A DNA stretch of 64,000 bases from Balneolaceae bacterium (GTDB lineage: Bacteria > Bacteroidota > Rhodothermia > Balneolales > Balneolaceae), in the NCBI GenBank assembly GCA_007693395.1, contig REDS01000119.1, forward strand, positions 1 through 64,000. Reading direction: 5' to 3'. Shown here piece after piece: positions 1-8,780 of this stretch. The notes under the pieces were generated by a model. It was not told the origin of the DNA and did no database searches. It saw only the letters and a program-made list of their open reading frames with translations. The first letter of the stretch is position 1. Each line of letters begins with the position of its first letter. The position numbers and the translations under genes were made by a program.

Positions 1-1971
1 AAATTCCTGGTACATTCTGCCTATACGTTCATGTATAAGGCCTTTATATCTTAAATTCTGAATGTTGGAATTGTCACTTTCATATAAATAGGTCAACAAA
101 TCTTTGGCCATAGTATATTTTTCAAGTGCTTCATTGGGTTTGCCGAGATTTGTGAAATTAGGGTGGCCAAGAAGATCGCCGTACTTTAGAAGTGAAATCG
201 CATACTCACGAAGGCGAATAATCTGGTTCGGAGCCTCTTCAGTCAGTTCTCGGTAAATGTCATTCGAAAGCCTTTGATTTGCTTCTGCAAGCTCAAGCTC
301 TCCAGTGGCACTCTGAACATCACTTTTATTTTCAAGTATGTTAGCAAGAATTATCCTTGCTTCGGTATTATCCGGTTCTTCTTCAAGTACAGCATTTATT
401 AAATCAAGTGCATGCTGATAACTGATTATCGCATCAGAATAGCGGCCCAAATTGGGATTTGTTGGATTTCCCTGAACATCCCCAACTATACGATAAGCTT
501 CCGATACCTCTTTTTTTAAATTTGTATCAGCATTTTCATGAGCAGTGAGCGCAGTGAGATATTGAAGTGCACGTTCAACGATTAAACTTCGTGCAGCTGT
601 TGCCCCCGGTAAGTTCACGATCTCGTCGTGCAGTTCAAAGATCAGGCTGTTGGCAAGTTCTCTAACATCATTAAACCGTTGTTCTGCAATAAATCGCTGC
701 TCAGTTGCAATATTTGCCTGATTTATGGAGATCCATGTTGCTCCCATGAGGATTATGGAAATTATTGCTGCGGCAGCAACAGCTGTTTTATTTCGAAGAA
801 TAAATTTCTTTGCCCTGTACGTTCTGCTTTCTGGGCGTGCCATTACCGGCAGATGATTTTGATAGTTATAAATATCCTGAAGCAATTGCCCGGCGGAATC
901 GTACCTTCTCTCCGGTTCTTTTCTCAGAGCTTTTAAAATGATATTGTCGAGATCACCCTTTAGTTTCTTCTGAGCCTGTTTTATATAAAGAGATGTTGCC
1001 TTTTCATTTGCCAGCTTGTCTGCTTTACCGTTGGGCTTTTCAGTAACAACTAAACTTGGTTTTGTGGGATCAGTCTGTACTATTGTTTGACCGATTTCGA
1101 GCGGTGTTTTAGAATCTACACTATAAGGCAGCTTATTGGTCAGTAATTTGAATAGCAGAAGGCCAAGAGAGTAAACATCTGTAGCTGTAGTAATGGGGAA
1201 CTGCTCAATCTGCTCAGGGCTGGCGTACTCCGGTGTCATTAAAAATAGCCCTGTATTGGTATTGGTTATATCAATTTCAGGGTCATCATTAACAAGTTTG
1301 GCAATGCCAAAATCGAGCAGTTTCGCATTTCCCTCCGCATCTACAAGAATGTTTGAAGGTTTAATATCGCGATGTACGATTAGCCTTTTGTGTGCATATT
1401 GAACGGCTTCGCAAACCTGCATAAACAGGGCAAGTCTTTCATCTAAACTCAGGTTATTTTTTCTGCAATATTCGTCAATGGGCGGCCCGTCAATATACTC
1501 CATTATGAAATAAGGCCTGCCTGCATCTTTTATTCCCGCATCAAACAGTTTGCAGATGTGTTTATGATCGAGCCCGGCCAGTATAGATTGCTCAGCCCGA
1601 AGCCTTTCAATCATTTTTTTATCGTTCGAGAGGCCGTGCAGAAACTTTACTGCAACCTTACGATTAAACTCACCATCTGATCTTTCGGCCAGATAGACTG
1701 TACTCATGCCCCCTTGACCAATCTCCTTGATTATTGTCCATGGCCCAATTTGCTCTCCTGCCTGTACAATAATATTATCTAAAACAGTACCTGATAGAAA
1801 AGCACCAGACTTATTATGGCTTTTGAGTAGTTTATGAACCTCTTCAAAAAGTTCAGGTTGCTCGATTTTGATTTTCGATAAGAAATTCTCTTGCTTTTCA
1901 GCATCAAGATCAACGGCTTCAAGAAAAAATTCCTGTGCAGCCTGCCACTGCTCAGAACTCAATTTGTTCAT
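1..1971 (-). CDS. Receptor-like Ser/Thr protein kinase, C-terminus cut by window edge
   Basis: The reverse strand is open from an ATG at 1969-1971 to the window edge, 657 residues with no stop, so the C-terminus is missing. Residues about 78-340 are a Hanks-type kinase: glycine loop GQGGMSTVYLAE (85-96), VAVK lysine at 109, HRDIKPSNIL (200-209), DFG (220-222) and a TPEYASPEQ activation segment. A hydrophobic stretch at about 398-417 (VAAAAIISIILMGATWISI) looks like one membrane span. The part after it is helical and TPR-like (for example SEAYRIVGDVQGNPTNPN, then ALDLINAVLEEEPDN), which would face the periplasm. This is the PknB/TPR receptor layout. It is divergent from the repeat lipoprotein at 2221. 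Signal and substrates are unknown. Confidence 0.9.
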   Translation of the reverse strand, partial: MNKLSSEQWQAAQEFFLEAVDLDAEKQENFLSKIKIEQPELFEEVHKLLKSHNKSGAFLSGTVLDNIIVQAGEQIGPWTIIKEIGQGGMSTVYLAERSDGEFNRKVAVKFLHGLSNDKKMIERLRAEQSILAGLDHKHICKLFDAGIKDAGRPYFIMEYIDGPPIDEYCRKNNLSLDERLALFMQVCEAVQYAHKRLIVHRDIKPSNILVDAEGNAKLLDFGIAKLVNDDPEIDITNTNTGLFLMTPEYASPEQIEQFPITTATDVYSLGLLLFKLLTNKLPYSVDSKTPLEIGQTIVQTDPTKPSLVVTEKPNGKADKLANEKATSLYIKQAQKKLKGDLDNIILKALRKEPERRYDSAGQLLQDIYNYQNHLPVMARPESRTYRAKKFILRNKTAVAAAAIISIILMGATWISINQANIATEQRFIAEQRFNDVRELANSLIFELHDEIVNLPGATAARSLIVERALQYLTALTAHENADTNLKKEVSEAYRIVGDVQGNPTNPNLGRYSDAIISYQHALDLINAVLEEEPDNTEARIILANILENKSDVQSATGELELAEANQRLSNDIYRELTEEAPNQIIRLREYAISLLKYGDLLGHPNFTNLGKPNEALEKYTMAKDLLTYLYESDNSNIQNLRYKGLIHERIGRMYQEF

Positions 1972-2220
1972 AGTCTAACTAACCTGCATATCAAAATGGA
2001 ATTAATAAATAACAATTCTGAGGAATGGAGCTCATTTGCTAAATATATATAACAGATAATGCAATCATTTAACTAAAAACAGCTCACAATTTATAAATTT
2101 TAAGGTAAACAACCTGTAGATCAGAGTTTACAAATATTAGAGTATTTTAAAATTTCCGTTGTGCATTCAGCTCCAAATAAGTTAAATTATTGGTGGCTAT
2201 TACAACATAATTTGCATTCT

Positions 2221-4542
2221 ATGCGAAAATTTATTTGGACTATTTTTCTGCTGCCATTTCTTTTAAGTGGATGTGGTTCAGGAGATAGTGATACCTACAG
2301 GCTTACCATAACAGCTGTTCCGCAAGAGGCCGGTATGGTAACTCCGGCAAATGCTGAGTTTGATCGAAACAGGTCGCTCGAAATTTCTGCTACAGCAAAT
2401 GAAAATTGGGTATTCAGTGAATGGGAGGGTGACCATACAGGTACCGAGAATCCGGTTATCATTACTATGGATTCTGATAAAGATATTGCTGCCATATTTA
2501 TAAAAAGAGACTATCCGTTAACGCTTCTTACCGAAGGTGGAGGGCAGATTTTTGAGCGTGTTGTTCAACAAAGAACTGAAGATTATCCACACGGTACAAC
2601 TCTCGAACTAACTGCTCAACCTGATGCCGGTTGGGAATTTAACAGGTGGGAAGGAGATCTTGAAGGAAATGAGAATCCCGCGACTATTACCATTGATGGT
2701 GAAACTGAAGTAACTGCTATTTTTACAAGAACTGAATATCCGCTAACGATAAATACTGTGGGGGAAGGAGAAGTAGATCAGCAAGTGGTTCAAACAAAAA
2801 CTACTGATTATACCGACGGAACCGTGGTGCAGCTTACTGCTATCCCCGATGATGAATGGGCGTTCTCTGAATGGAGCGGTGACGCTTCTGGAGCGGATAC
2901 TACAATAACCATAACTGTTGACAGCCCGAAAGAAATTACCGCTACCTTCCTTCGAACATTCCAGTTCACTACGGTTGTACAGCCAGAAGAAGGTGGTACA
3001 ATTACTCCTGAAGCGGGCAGATACATACGCGATACTACATTCGAGGTAACTGCAGAGCCAAATCAAGGATGGAGATTTACCGGTTGGGAGGGTGATTTTA
3101 CCGGATCCGTGAATCCATTCAGCTTAACCATGAATGGCAATAAAACAATTGTTGCCAATTTTGAACGGCAAGAATTTTCACTTGAAATCGCCACAGAGGG
3201 TGAGGGAACTGTGAATACAACGCTCATCAGTGGAATAGAAACTGCAACCGGCTTCCTGTTTGGCTCTGAAGTTGAAATTGAGGCCTTGCCTGCTGAAAAC
3301 TGGCGTTTTACCGGCTGGGGTGGCGATGCCGACACCACTGCAAATCCATACGTTATAACTATCGAAGATAATCTCTCAATTACTGCAAACTTCAGTGTTT
3401 TTGATGATGGTGATGGCAGTCAGTTCAGACCGTACCAAATTAGTAATATGTACCAGTTGCAATTTATCAATCGTTTTCCGGATTCCAACTTTATTATTAT
3501 AAACGATATTGACGCCGCCACAGCAGATACTCTCAATTCAGGTGAGGGATTTATCCCTTTAGGTACACAAGCCGAACCTTTTACGGGAACTCTGAATGGT
3601 AATAATCACACCATCACAGATTTTATTTTAAATCGTGATGGAATCCCGAATACAGGCCTTTTTGGTTTTATTGATGGTGGCCGTGTTGAAAATCTTGCCC
3701 TGATTGATGCACAAATAACAGGTGGTGACAGAACCGGTACAATAGCAGGTGAAAATCGTGGTGAAATTGTGAACAGTTACTCTAATAGTGGTATTGTTAC
3801 GGGTTCAAATTCAACAGGTGGGCTTGTTGGTTTAAATCAGGGATTGATTGATGATTCTATCACATCAGGCTCGGTTACAGGTATCAACAATACAGGTGGC
3901 CTTGCAGGGGAAAATACCGGTGAAATAATAATCTCTTTTTCTACAGCTCTGGTTGAAGGTAATAACGATACCGGAGGATTGGTTGGAATAAACAGCGGAA
4001 CCATTTTCAGAAGCTACTCTACAGGAGCGGTTGAAGGAAACTCGGAAGTAGGTGGGTTGGCTGGCTCAAATGAATCAGGTGGTATAATAGATGAATCGTA
4101 TTCATCGAGCAGTGTTACTGCAGCTGATCGTGTTGGCGGTTTGGTTGGTTCAAGTGGAACCGGTTCGCCGATTATCAGAAACTCATACGCAAGGGGCCCG
4201 GTTACTTCCAGTGAATCGGCTGCCGGAGGCCTGGTTGGCAACCTTGGAAGTACAGCAATTATTGAAACCAGCTACTCCACAGGATTTGTTGATGGTTTGG
4301 ATTTTGCAGGCGGTTTAGTTGGGCTGAAAACCGGTACAATTATTGGTTCATATTGGGATACCGAGAGCTCAGGTAATGATAATGCAACCGGCACTGATGC
4401 CGGGGCAGAAGGTGTTACGGGTCTTACCACAGAACAGATGCAGGGTGATGGTGCATCCGAAATTATGACGGCATTTAATTGGGAAACGATCTGGACTACC
4501 ACAGAAACCTATCCAATTTTCATTTGGCGACAGAACGATTAA
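2221..4542 (+). CDS. Repeat-rich lipoprotein: InlB B-like repeats then GLUG repeats
   Basis: I start at the ATG at 2221 (773 aa), not the in-frame 2161 codon, because it gives a clean lipoprotein signal, MRKFIWTIFLLPFLLSGC, with the lipobox cysteine at residue 18. Residues about 26-395 hold five copies of a roughly 70-residue unit ending in a W-x-G/E-W-x-G-D ... NPxxITxD ... ITAxF pattern, typical of the divergent InlB B-repeat family. A linker with DGDGSQFRPYQI (about 396) leads to a beta-helix-like region with GLUG motifs (GGLVGxNxG, about 473-703). The C-terminus carries SYWDTESSG and TTEQM, a tail often seen in GLUG proteins. Known relatives are surface-exposed adhesin or scaffold proteins; the ligand is unknown. 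It is divergent from the kinase gene. Confidence 0.85.
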   Translation: MRKFIWTIFLLPFLLSGCGSGDSDTYRLTITAVPQEAGMVTPANAEFDRNRSLEISATANENWVFSEWEGDHTGTENPVIITMDSDKDIAAIFIKRDYPLTLLTEGGGQIFERVVQQRTEDYPHGTTLELTAQPDAGWEFNRWEGDLEGNENPATITIDGETEVTAIFTRTEYPLTINTVGEGEVDQQVVQTKTTDYTDGTVVQLTAIPDDEWAFSEWSGDASGADTTITITVDSPKEITATFLRTFQFTTVVQPEEGGTITPEAGRYIRDTTFEVTAEPNQGWRFTGWEGDFTGSVNPFSLTMNGNKTIVANFERQEFSLEIATEGEGTVNTTLISGIETATGFLFGSEVEIEALPAENWRFTGWGGDADTTANPYVITIEDNLSITANFSVFDDGDGSQFRPYQISNMYQLQFINRFPDSNFIIINDIDAATADTLNSGEGFIPLGTQAEPFTGTLNGNNHTITDFILNRDGIPNTGLFGFIDGGRVENLALIDAQITGGDRTGTIAGENRGEIVNSYSNSGIVTGSNSTGGLVGLNQGLIDDSITSGSVTGINNTGGLAGENTGEIIISFSTALVEGNNDTGGLVGINSGTIFRSYSTGAVEGNSEVGGLAGSNESGGIIDESYSSSSVTAADRVGGLVGSSGTGSPIIRNSYARGPVTSSESAAGGLVGNLGSTAIIETSYSTGFVDGLDFAGGLVGLKTGTIIGSYWDTESSGNDNATGTDAGAEGVTGLTTEQMQGDGASEIMTAFNWETIWTTTETYPIFIWRQND

Positions 4543-4572
4543 AGCGGGTTTGGTTTTATTAACCTAGCACTC

Positions 4573-4611
4573 CCTGGCCCTTGAATATTAGGTCAGGCCT
4601 CAATCGTTTTT
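4573..4611 (+). terminator. Possible terminator after the repeat lipoprotein
   Basis: CCTGGCC (4573-4579) can pair with GGTCAGG (4591-4597) with one G-U pair. After 9 bases a short T tract (4607-4611) follows. It lies 30 bases downstream of the lipoprotein stop. The distance from stem to T tract makes it a weak candidate. Confidence 0.35.
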
Positions 4612-4626
4612 CATAGCAATTAGGGG

Positions 4627-4634
4627 TATATTTG
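4627..4634 (+). promoter_or_regulatory. Possible -7 element for pyrC
   Basis: TATATTTG fits the Bacteroidota -7 consensus TAnnTTTG. The upstream -33 partner is poor (a T-rich GTTTTT at 4606-4611), so only the -7 half is convincing. It sits 93 bases before the dihydroorotase start. Confidence 0.35.
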
Positions 4635-4726
4635 TCACGGATAAAAATGCCCTGCAGGCAATAACATTCCGGAAATACTATGCAATCAGTATTCTGAATG
4701 AATATGAATCACCAAAAAAAAGTATA

Positions 4727-6028
4727 ATGACAGATACACCAAACCTTCTCATCAAAAATTGTAAACCTGTTGGCGATGGTTTTGATGGCAAGAAAAAGAT
4801 GGATATCAGGATAGGAAACGGTACAATTTCAGAAATATCCGAAAATCTCAACCCCTCAGATAATGAAGAGGTATATGATGCTAAAGGTACATTCATAAGT
4901 GGTGGCTGGATGGATATGCATGTGCACTTTCGCGAACCCGGGTTTGAGCATAAAGAGACGATTGAAACAGGCTGCCGATCAGCTATGTTTGGGGGATTCA
5001 CAGAAGTTGCCTGTATGCCAAATACTAAGCCGGCAATTCATACCCGTGATGTTGTTGAGTTCATCAAAAATAAATCAAGAAATCAGCTTGTTGAGGTACA
5101 CCCGATCGGCTGTGTTACCAAAGAGCGGGCAGGGAAATCCATCGCAGAAATGGCCGACATGCAAAAAGGGGGAGCTGTAGCTTTCAGTGATGATGGGGAT
5201 CCGGTTTACAATTCACAGGTAATGCGTGTTGCCCTGGAATACTCTTCCATGCTTGGTGTGCCGATTATAAACCATGAGGAAGACCTCGACCTTTCACGGC
5301 CGGGACACATGCACGAAGGTGCAGTGTCTACACGGCTTGGGCTGGATGGTACACCATCTATAGCAGAAGAAGCCATGATTGCACGCGATATTTTGCTTGC
5401 TGAGTTTACGGGTGGCCACGTTCATGTGGCACACATCAGTACACGGAAGGCGGTTGACCTTGTTCGTAAAGCGAAGGCAGACGGTATTAATGTAACCACC
5501 GAGGTGTGTACCCACCATTTTGACCTGACCGATGAAGAGGTTGAACGCAGAAAATTTGATACAAACGTGAAAATGCATCCTCCACTACGCACACAGGACG
5601 ATGTAGATGCAATGATTGAAGGCCTTGTTGATGGTACCATTGAAGTAATTTGCACCGACCACGCACCACACTCAATAGAAGAGAAAGAGGTTGAATTTAT
5701 TTATGCTCCAAACGGCATAACCGGCCTCGATACGGCATGGAGTATCTGTGTAAAACGTTTGCTTAAACCCGGGCTCCTGTCACTCGAACAGATTCTGGAA
5801 AAACTGGTTGTTAAACCTCGTGAAATTCTGAATATCAGCGTGCCGCAAATCAAAGCAGGTAATAAAGCCAATCTTACTCTGTTTAATACGGATGAGGAGT
5901 GGGTTTACAGCAGCGATGAGGTGCGTTCAAAATCGAAAAACTCTCCGTACTTAGGCGAAACTCTAACAGGCAGAGCTATAGCAGTGTACAACAAAGGGCG
6001 TTTTTCGGAATCCACGCTCAGAAACTAA
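4727..6028 (+). CDS. pyrC: Dihydroorotase
   Basis: 433 aa cyclic amidohydrolase that interconverts carbamoyl-aspartate and dihydroorotate in cytosolic pyrimidine synthesis. The metal-binding HxH is in MDMHVHFREPGFEHKE (about residues 62-77). Further ligands are in INHEED, HVAHIS and the conserved VICTDHAPHS near residue 306, where the aspartate is the catalytic base. The motif pattern and length fit class I (PyrC/allantoinase-like) bacterial dihydroorotase rather than the short E. coli class II enzyme. Hydantoinase or allantoinase are alternatives, but FREPG and TDHAPH favour dihydroorotase. It is followed after 19 bases by the DUF3857-like gene. Confidence 0.92.
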   Translation: MTDTPNLLIKNCKPVGDGFDGKKKMDIRIGNGTISEISENLNPSDNEEVYDAKGTFISGGWMDMHVHFREPGFEHKETIETGCRSAMFGGFTEVACMPNTKPAIHTRDVVEFIKNKSRNQLVEVHPIGCVTKERAGKSIAEMADMQKGGAVAFSDDGDPVYNSQVMRVALEYSSMLGVPIINHEEDLDLSRPGHMHEGAVSTRLGLDGTPSIAEEAMIARDILLAEFTGGHVHVAHISTRKAVDLVRKAKADGINVTTEVCTHHFDLTDEEVERRKFDTNVKMHPPLRTQDDVDAMIEGLVDGTIEVICTDHAPHSIEEKEVEFIYAPNGITGLDTAWSICVKRLLKPGLLSLEQILEKLVVKPREILNISVPQIKAGNKANLTLFNTDEEWVYSSDEVRSKSKNSPYLGETLTGRAIAVYNKGRFSESTLRN

Positions 6029-6047
6029 GTTCTGACAATCGTTTTCA

Positions 6048-8051
6048 ATGCAGTTGTTATTCAGATTTTTTTCGTTATTCCTTCTTGCCGCTACATTTAC
6101 GGTATCGGTTGCCGCACAAAGTTCCCATGAGGTTCTTGAAGAGCTCAGAATATTCGAAACGTTTGGAATGATTTCTGATGAAATGCTTCATCAAAATCCC
6201 GATGCTGAATATCCGTACGAGTTTCTCGAGAAGAAAACAGCGATTCAGATTCACGAAAGAAGTCGAGGAATTGTGGCTGTTCTCGATCATTTGATTCGAA
6301 TTAAAGTACACAGCGACGACCCGTTCTACATTGCCGAGGCATCGATGATTGGTATACCCTTCTATTTTGCAGATGGAATTGAACAAGTTTCGCAAATTGA
6401 TGGAATTACCCATCATGCAAATGGTGAGCGCTCGTTTCTGAATACAAACACCGTCCGCACGGTTGAGCTAAACAATCGTTATCGAATTCTTGAATTTGAA
6501 ATGCCGAATGTACAGCAGGGTGATGTAATTGAGTACAAATACCGCATTGAACGGCGATACATTGAAGAATTACCTGATATCTTTCTATCTCACAGGGTAC
6601 CAACCCGCGATGCCACGGTATATTTTAAAAATGCAGACTTTATCCGATACGATGTAGTGGAGGAAAACATAGATTTTGCCCTTAGTTACGAAGAGCAGCG
6701 GATTGATACAAGCAGTGTACCGTTGGTATTTACTTTCAGCAGGCCCGATCCGGTTTTTATCCAGACATGGAAAGCTTCCGATATACCGGCAGTTGATGCA
6801 TTGGCTTATATCTCATCAGTTGTTGATATCCGTGCAAAGCTGAGGTTTCAAATCAGCGAGTTTGGATTGCCAAGGCAGCCGCTCGAAAACAGCTGGGAGT
6901 TTGTAGCAGCACAAATTTTTCGGAATAACAACCCATATACATTTCTTGAACAAAACCATTTTTTACTGGAGCTGGGAGAACAAATTCGCAGCGAAACAGA
7001 AAATAAAGCGTCTGCTCAGGATTCCATATTTCAATATGTATACAATACTGTACAATTTAATGGCCAGCGAACGGTATTTACTGATAACGGAGTAGATCAT
7101 GTTCTTCGCGGAGTGCCGGCATCGCAATCAGAAATAAATATGGTTCTGCTGGGTATGTTGCGTGGCGGCGGTGTGGATGCGCACCCCATCTATCTGTCGG
7201 GCAGAGAGTTTGGGCGAATTAACCAATCATTTCCGTCTCTTTTTCAGTTTAACCGAATGATGGTTCACAGCAACATTGATGGTAAATCGTACTTTCTGGA
7301 TGCATCGTATCCAAGCAGCATCCCTAACCTTATTCCTGTAGATTCGTTTAATGAGCAGGGGATGATTTTAACCGAAAACGAGTACAGTTGGGTGGAAATA
7401 GCTCCTGAACGAAGCCTCTTTAGTTTCGATATAGAAGTTGATGCCAAGCTTCTCGAAAACGGTACACTTCGGGGTGTGCTTCGGGCAAATACTGCCGGTT
7501 ATCCCTCGCAGCAGATTCGCCAAAAACTTTCTACAGGAACTCCTGCACGCGAAATTCTAGCTGAGACATTTTTCGAAATTTATGTGGATGCAATTTTTGA
7601 CGAGAGTTTCATAGAAGTGAATCCCGCTGACCGGGACAGCATCAGCCTTAGTACTCAATTTGAGATTCCAAATTACGCTATTACCTTTTCAGAGGGCATT
7701 GAATTCCGCCCAATGATTGTAGGGTATCTTTTCAATAATCCGTTTGAGCCAACTGAACGACGGGTACCCATTACACTCGATGCTCCGGAAATGCTCTCTA
7801 TCAGATACAACATCACCCTGCCCGAAGGATTTCTGTTTGATGTAACCGGAGAAACATACTCTACCTCACTTCGCGGAGCATCACTCTTTGAAGAATATTT
7901 TACTGATGGAAATTCCATTGAATACACGTTTAATGTAGAAATTACCCGAAAAGAATTTCCGCCCGATGTATACAGCCAGCTTCGGCGAATTTATGAACGC
8001 TGGGTAAACCTAAGCAATGATACGTGGTTCATAGAACTGCCAAACCCATGA
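6048..8051 (+). CDS. Secreted DUF3857/transglutaminase-like protein lacking catalytic cysteine
   Basis: 667 aa with an N-terminal signal peptide (LFRFFSLFLLAATFTVSVAAQ), so probably periplasmic or surface. The N-terminal half resembles DUF3857 (GDVIEYKYRIERR near residue 165, a beta-sandwich). The middle has the transglutaminase-like core: QYVYNTVQFN, then SEINMVLLGMLRGGGVDAHPIYLSGRE and FNRMMVHSNIDGKSYFLDAS. Where active members carry the nucleophilic cysteine, this protein has S-Q-S-E (359-362), and the whole translation contains no cysteine. I infer a non-catalytic, binding or structural role. The stop overlaps the tsaB ATG by 3 bases, so the two are probably co-transcribed. Confidence 0.75.
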   Translation: MQLLFRFFSLFLLAATFTVSVAAQSSHEVLEELRIFETFGMISDEMLHQNPDAEYPYEFLEKKTAIQIHERSRGIVAVLDHLIRIKVHSDDPFYIAEASMIGIPFYFADGIEQVSQIDGITHHANGERSFLNTNTVRTVELNNRYRILEFEMPNVQQGDVIEYKYRIERRYIEELPDIFLSHRVPTRDATVYFKNADFIRYDVVEENIDFALSYEEQRIDTSSVPLVFTFSRPDPVFIQTWKASDIPAVDALAYISSVVDIRAKLRFQISEFGLPRQPLENSWEFVAAQIFRNNNPYTFLEQNHFLLELGEQIRSETENKASAQDSIFQYVYNTVQFNGQRTVFTDNGVDHVLRGVPASQSEINMVLLGMLRGGGVDAHPIYLSGREFGRINQSFPSLFQFNRMMVHSNIDGKSYFLDASYPSSIPNLIPVDSFNEQGMILTENEYSWVEIAPERSLFSFDIEVDAKLLENGTLRGVLRANTAGYPSQQIRQKLSTGTPAREILAETFFEIYVDAIFDESFIEVNPADRDSISLSTQFEIPNYAITFSEGIEFRPMIVGYLFNNPFEPTERRVPITLDAPEMLSIRYNITLPEGFLFDVTGETYSTSLRGASLFEEYFTDGNSIEYTFNVEITRKEFPPDVYSQLRRIYERWVNLSNDTWFIELPNP

Positions 8052-8719
8052 TTTTAGCTATTGAAACATCAACGCCAGTCTGTTCTGTGGCACTTGGTAA
8101 GCGGGGAAGTGTCATTGAAAAAAGAATTGAAGGAAGAGGTGTACACTCCGAACACACGTTTCTGTTTATTAATGAACTGTTACAGCGGTATAATCTCAGT
8201 GTTGATGATCTGGATGCGGTTCTATTCAGCAATGGCCCCGGTTCTTACACCGGTTTACGTATAGGGGCAGCAGCGATTAAAGGGCTGCTTTTTGGCAGGA
8301 ATGTGCCTCTTTTTACGCTCTCTACTCTTGTTAGTTTTTCTATGGCAAAATGTACTAAGCCGGGATCAATCGTTCATGCGGTGATCGACGCACGTAGGCA
8401 GCATCTCTATCATCAGAAAATAGTAATGGAAGGAAGTGGCGAATTAACCATTTCTGAACCTGTGGTAAAGGAATTAGCCAAATTGGAAGCTGAAATCAAA
8501 CCCGGTGAAATACTTATTGGAACCGGTTGGGATAGGTTACAAATTGAAAACCCGGATAAGGTAGAAAAAGCCGGATCAGAAGCAGTTAGTGCTAAAAATC
8601 TGATTCACGCTTGGAACAACAGTGCTTTTAAAGCATTTTTCAGAGAACAGAGTGTTGAGGGCTTTGAGCCGGATTACCTTACCATGGCACAGATAAATAA
8701 TTCTGCATTAGGGAAATAA
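8048..8719 (+). CDS. tsaB: tRNA threonylcarbamoyladenosine biosynthesis protein TsaB
   Basis: 223 aa from the ATG at 8048, which overlaps the previous stop as ATGA. The longer in-frame start at 8024 would add eight non-conserved residues. It has the ASKHA-type N-terminus (MILAIETSTPVCSVALG) and the TsaB signature SNGPGSYTGLRIG followed by KGLLFG. TsaB is the non-catalytic partner of TsaD in adding threonylcarbamoyl to A37 of ANN-decoding tRNAs; it acts in the cytosol. Length is in the normal range for the family. Confidence 0.92.
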   Translation: MILAIETSTPVCSVALGKRGSVIEKRIEGRGVHSEHTFLFINELLQRYNLSVDDLDAVLFSNGPGSYTGLRIGAAAIKGLLFGRNVPLFTLSTLVSFSMAKCTKPGSIVHAVIDARRQHLYHQKIVMEGSGELTISEPVVKELAKLEAEIKPGEILIGTGWDRLQIENPDKVEKAGSEAVSAKNLIHAWNNSAFKAFFREQSVEGFEPDYLTMAQINNSALGK

Positions 8720-8722
8720 GAT

Positions 8723-8753
8723 TTTGGCTTAGGGGTTAATTCGTTATTTTTTG
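8723..8753 (+). promoter_or_regulatory. Possible Bacteroidota-type promoter for accD
   Basis: TTTG at 8723-8726 is followed after 18 bases by TATTTTTTG at 8745-8753, close to TAnnTTTG with one extra T. It lies 28 bases before the accD start and just after tsaB. Confidence 0.35.
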
Positions 8754-8780
8754 TCATCACAAATAAATTAATGATCAATT

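Noticed and set aside
2300..4330. Tandem repeats that might be mistaken for a CRISPR array
   Set aside because: The repetition is protein-level (InlB and GLUG units) inside one open frame; there are no identical direct repeats with unique spacers.
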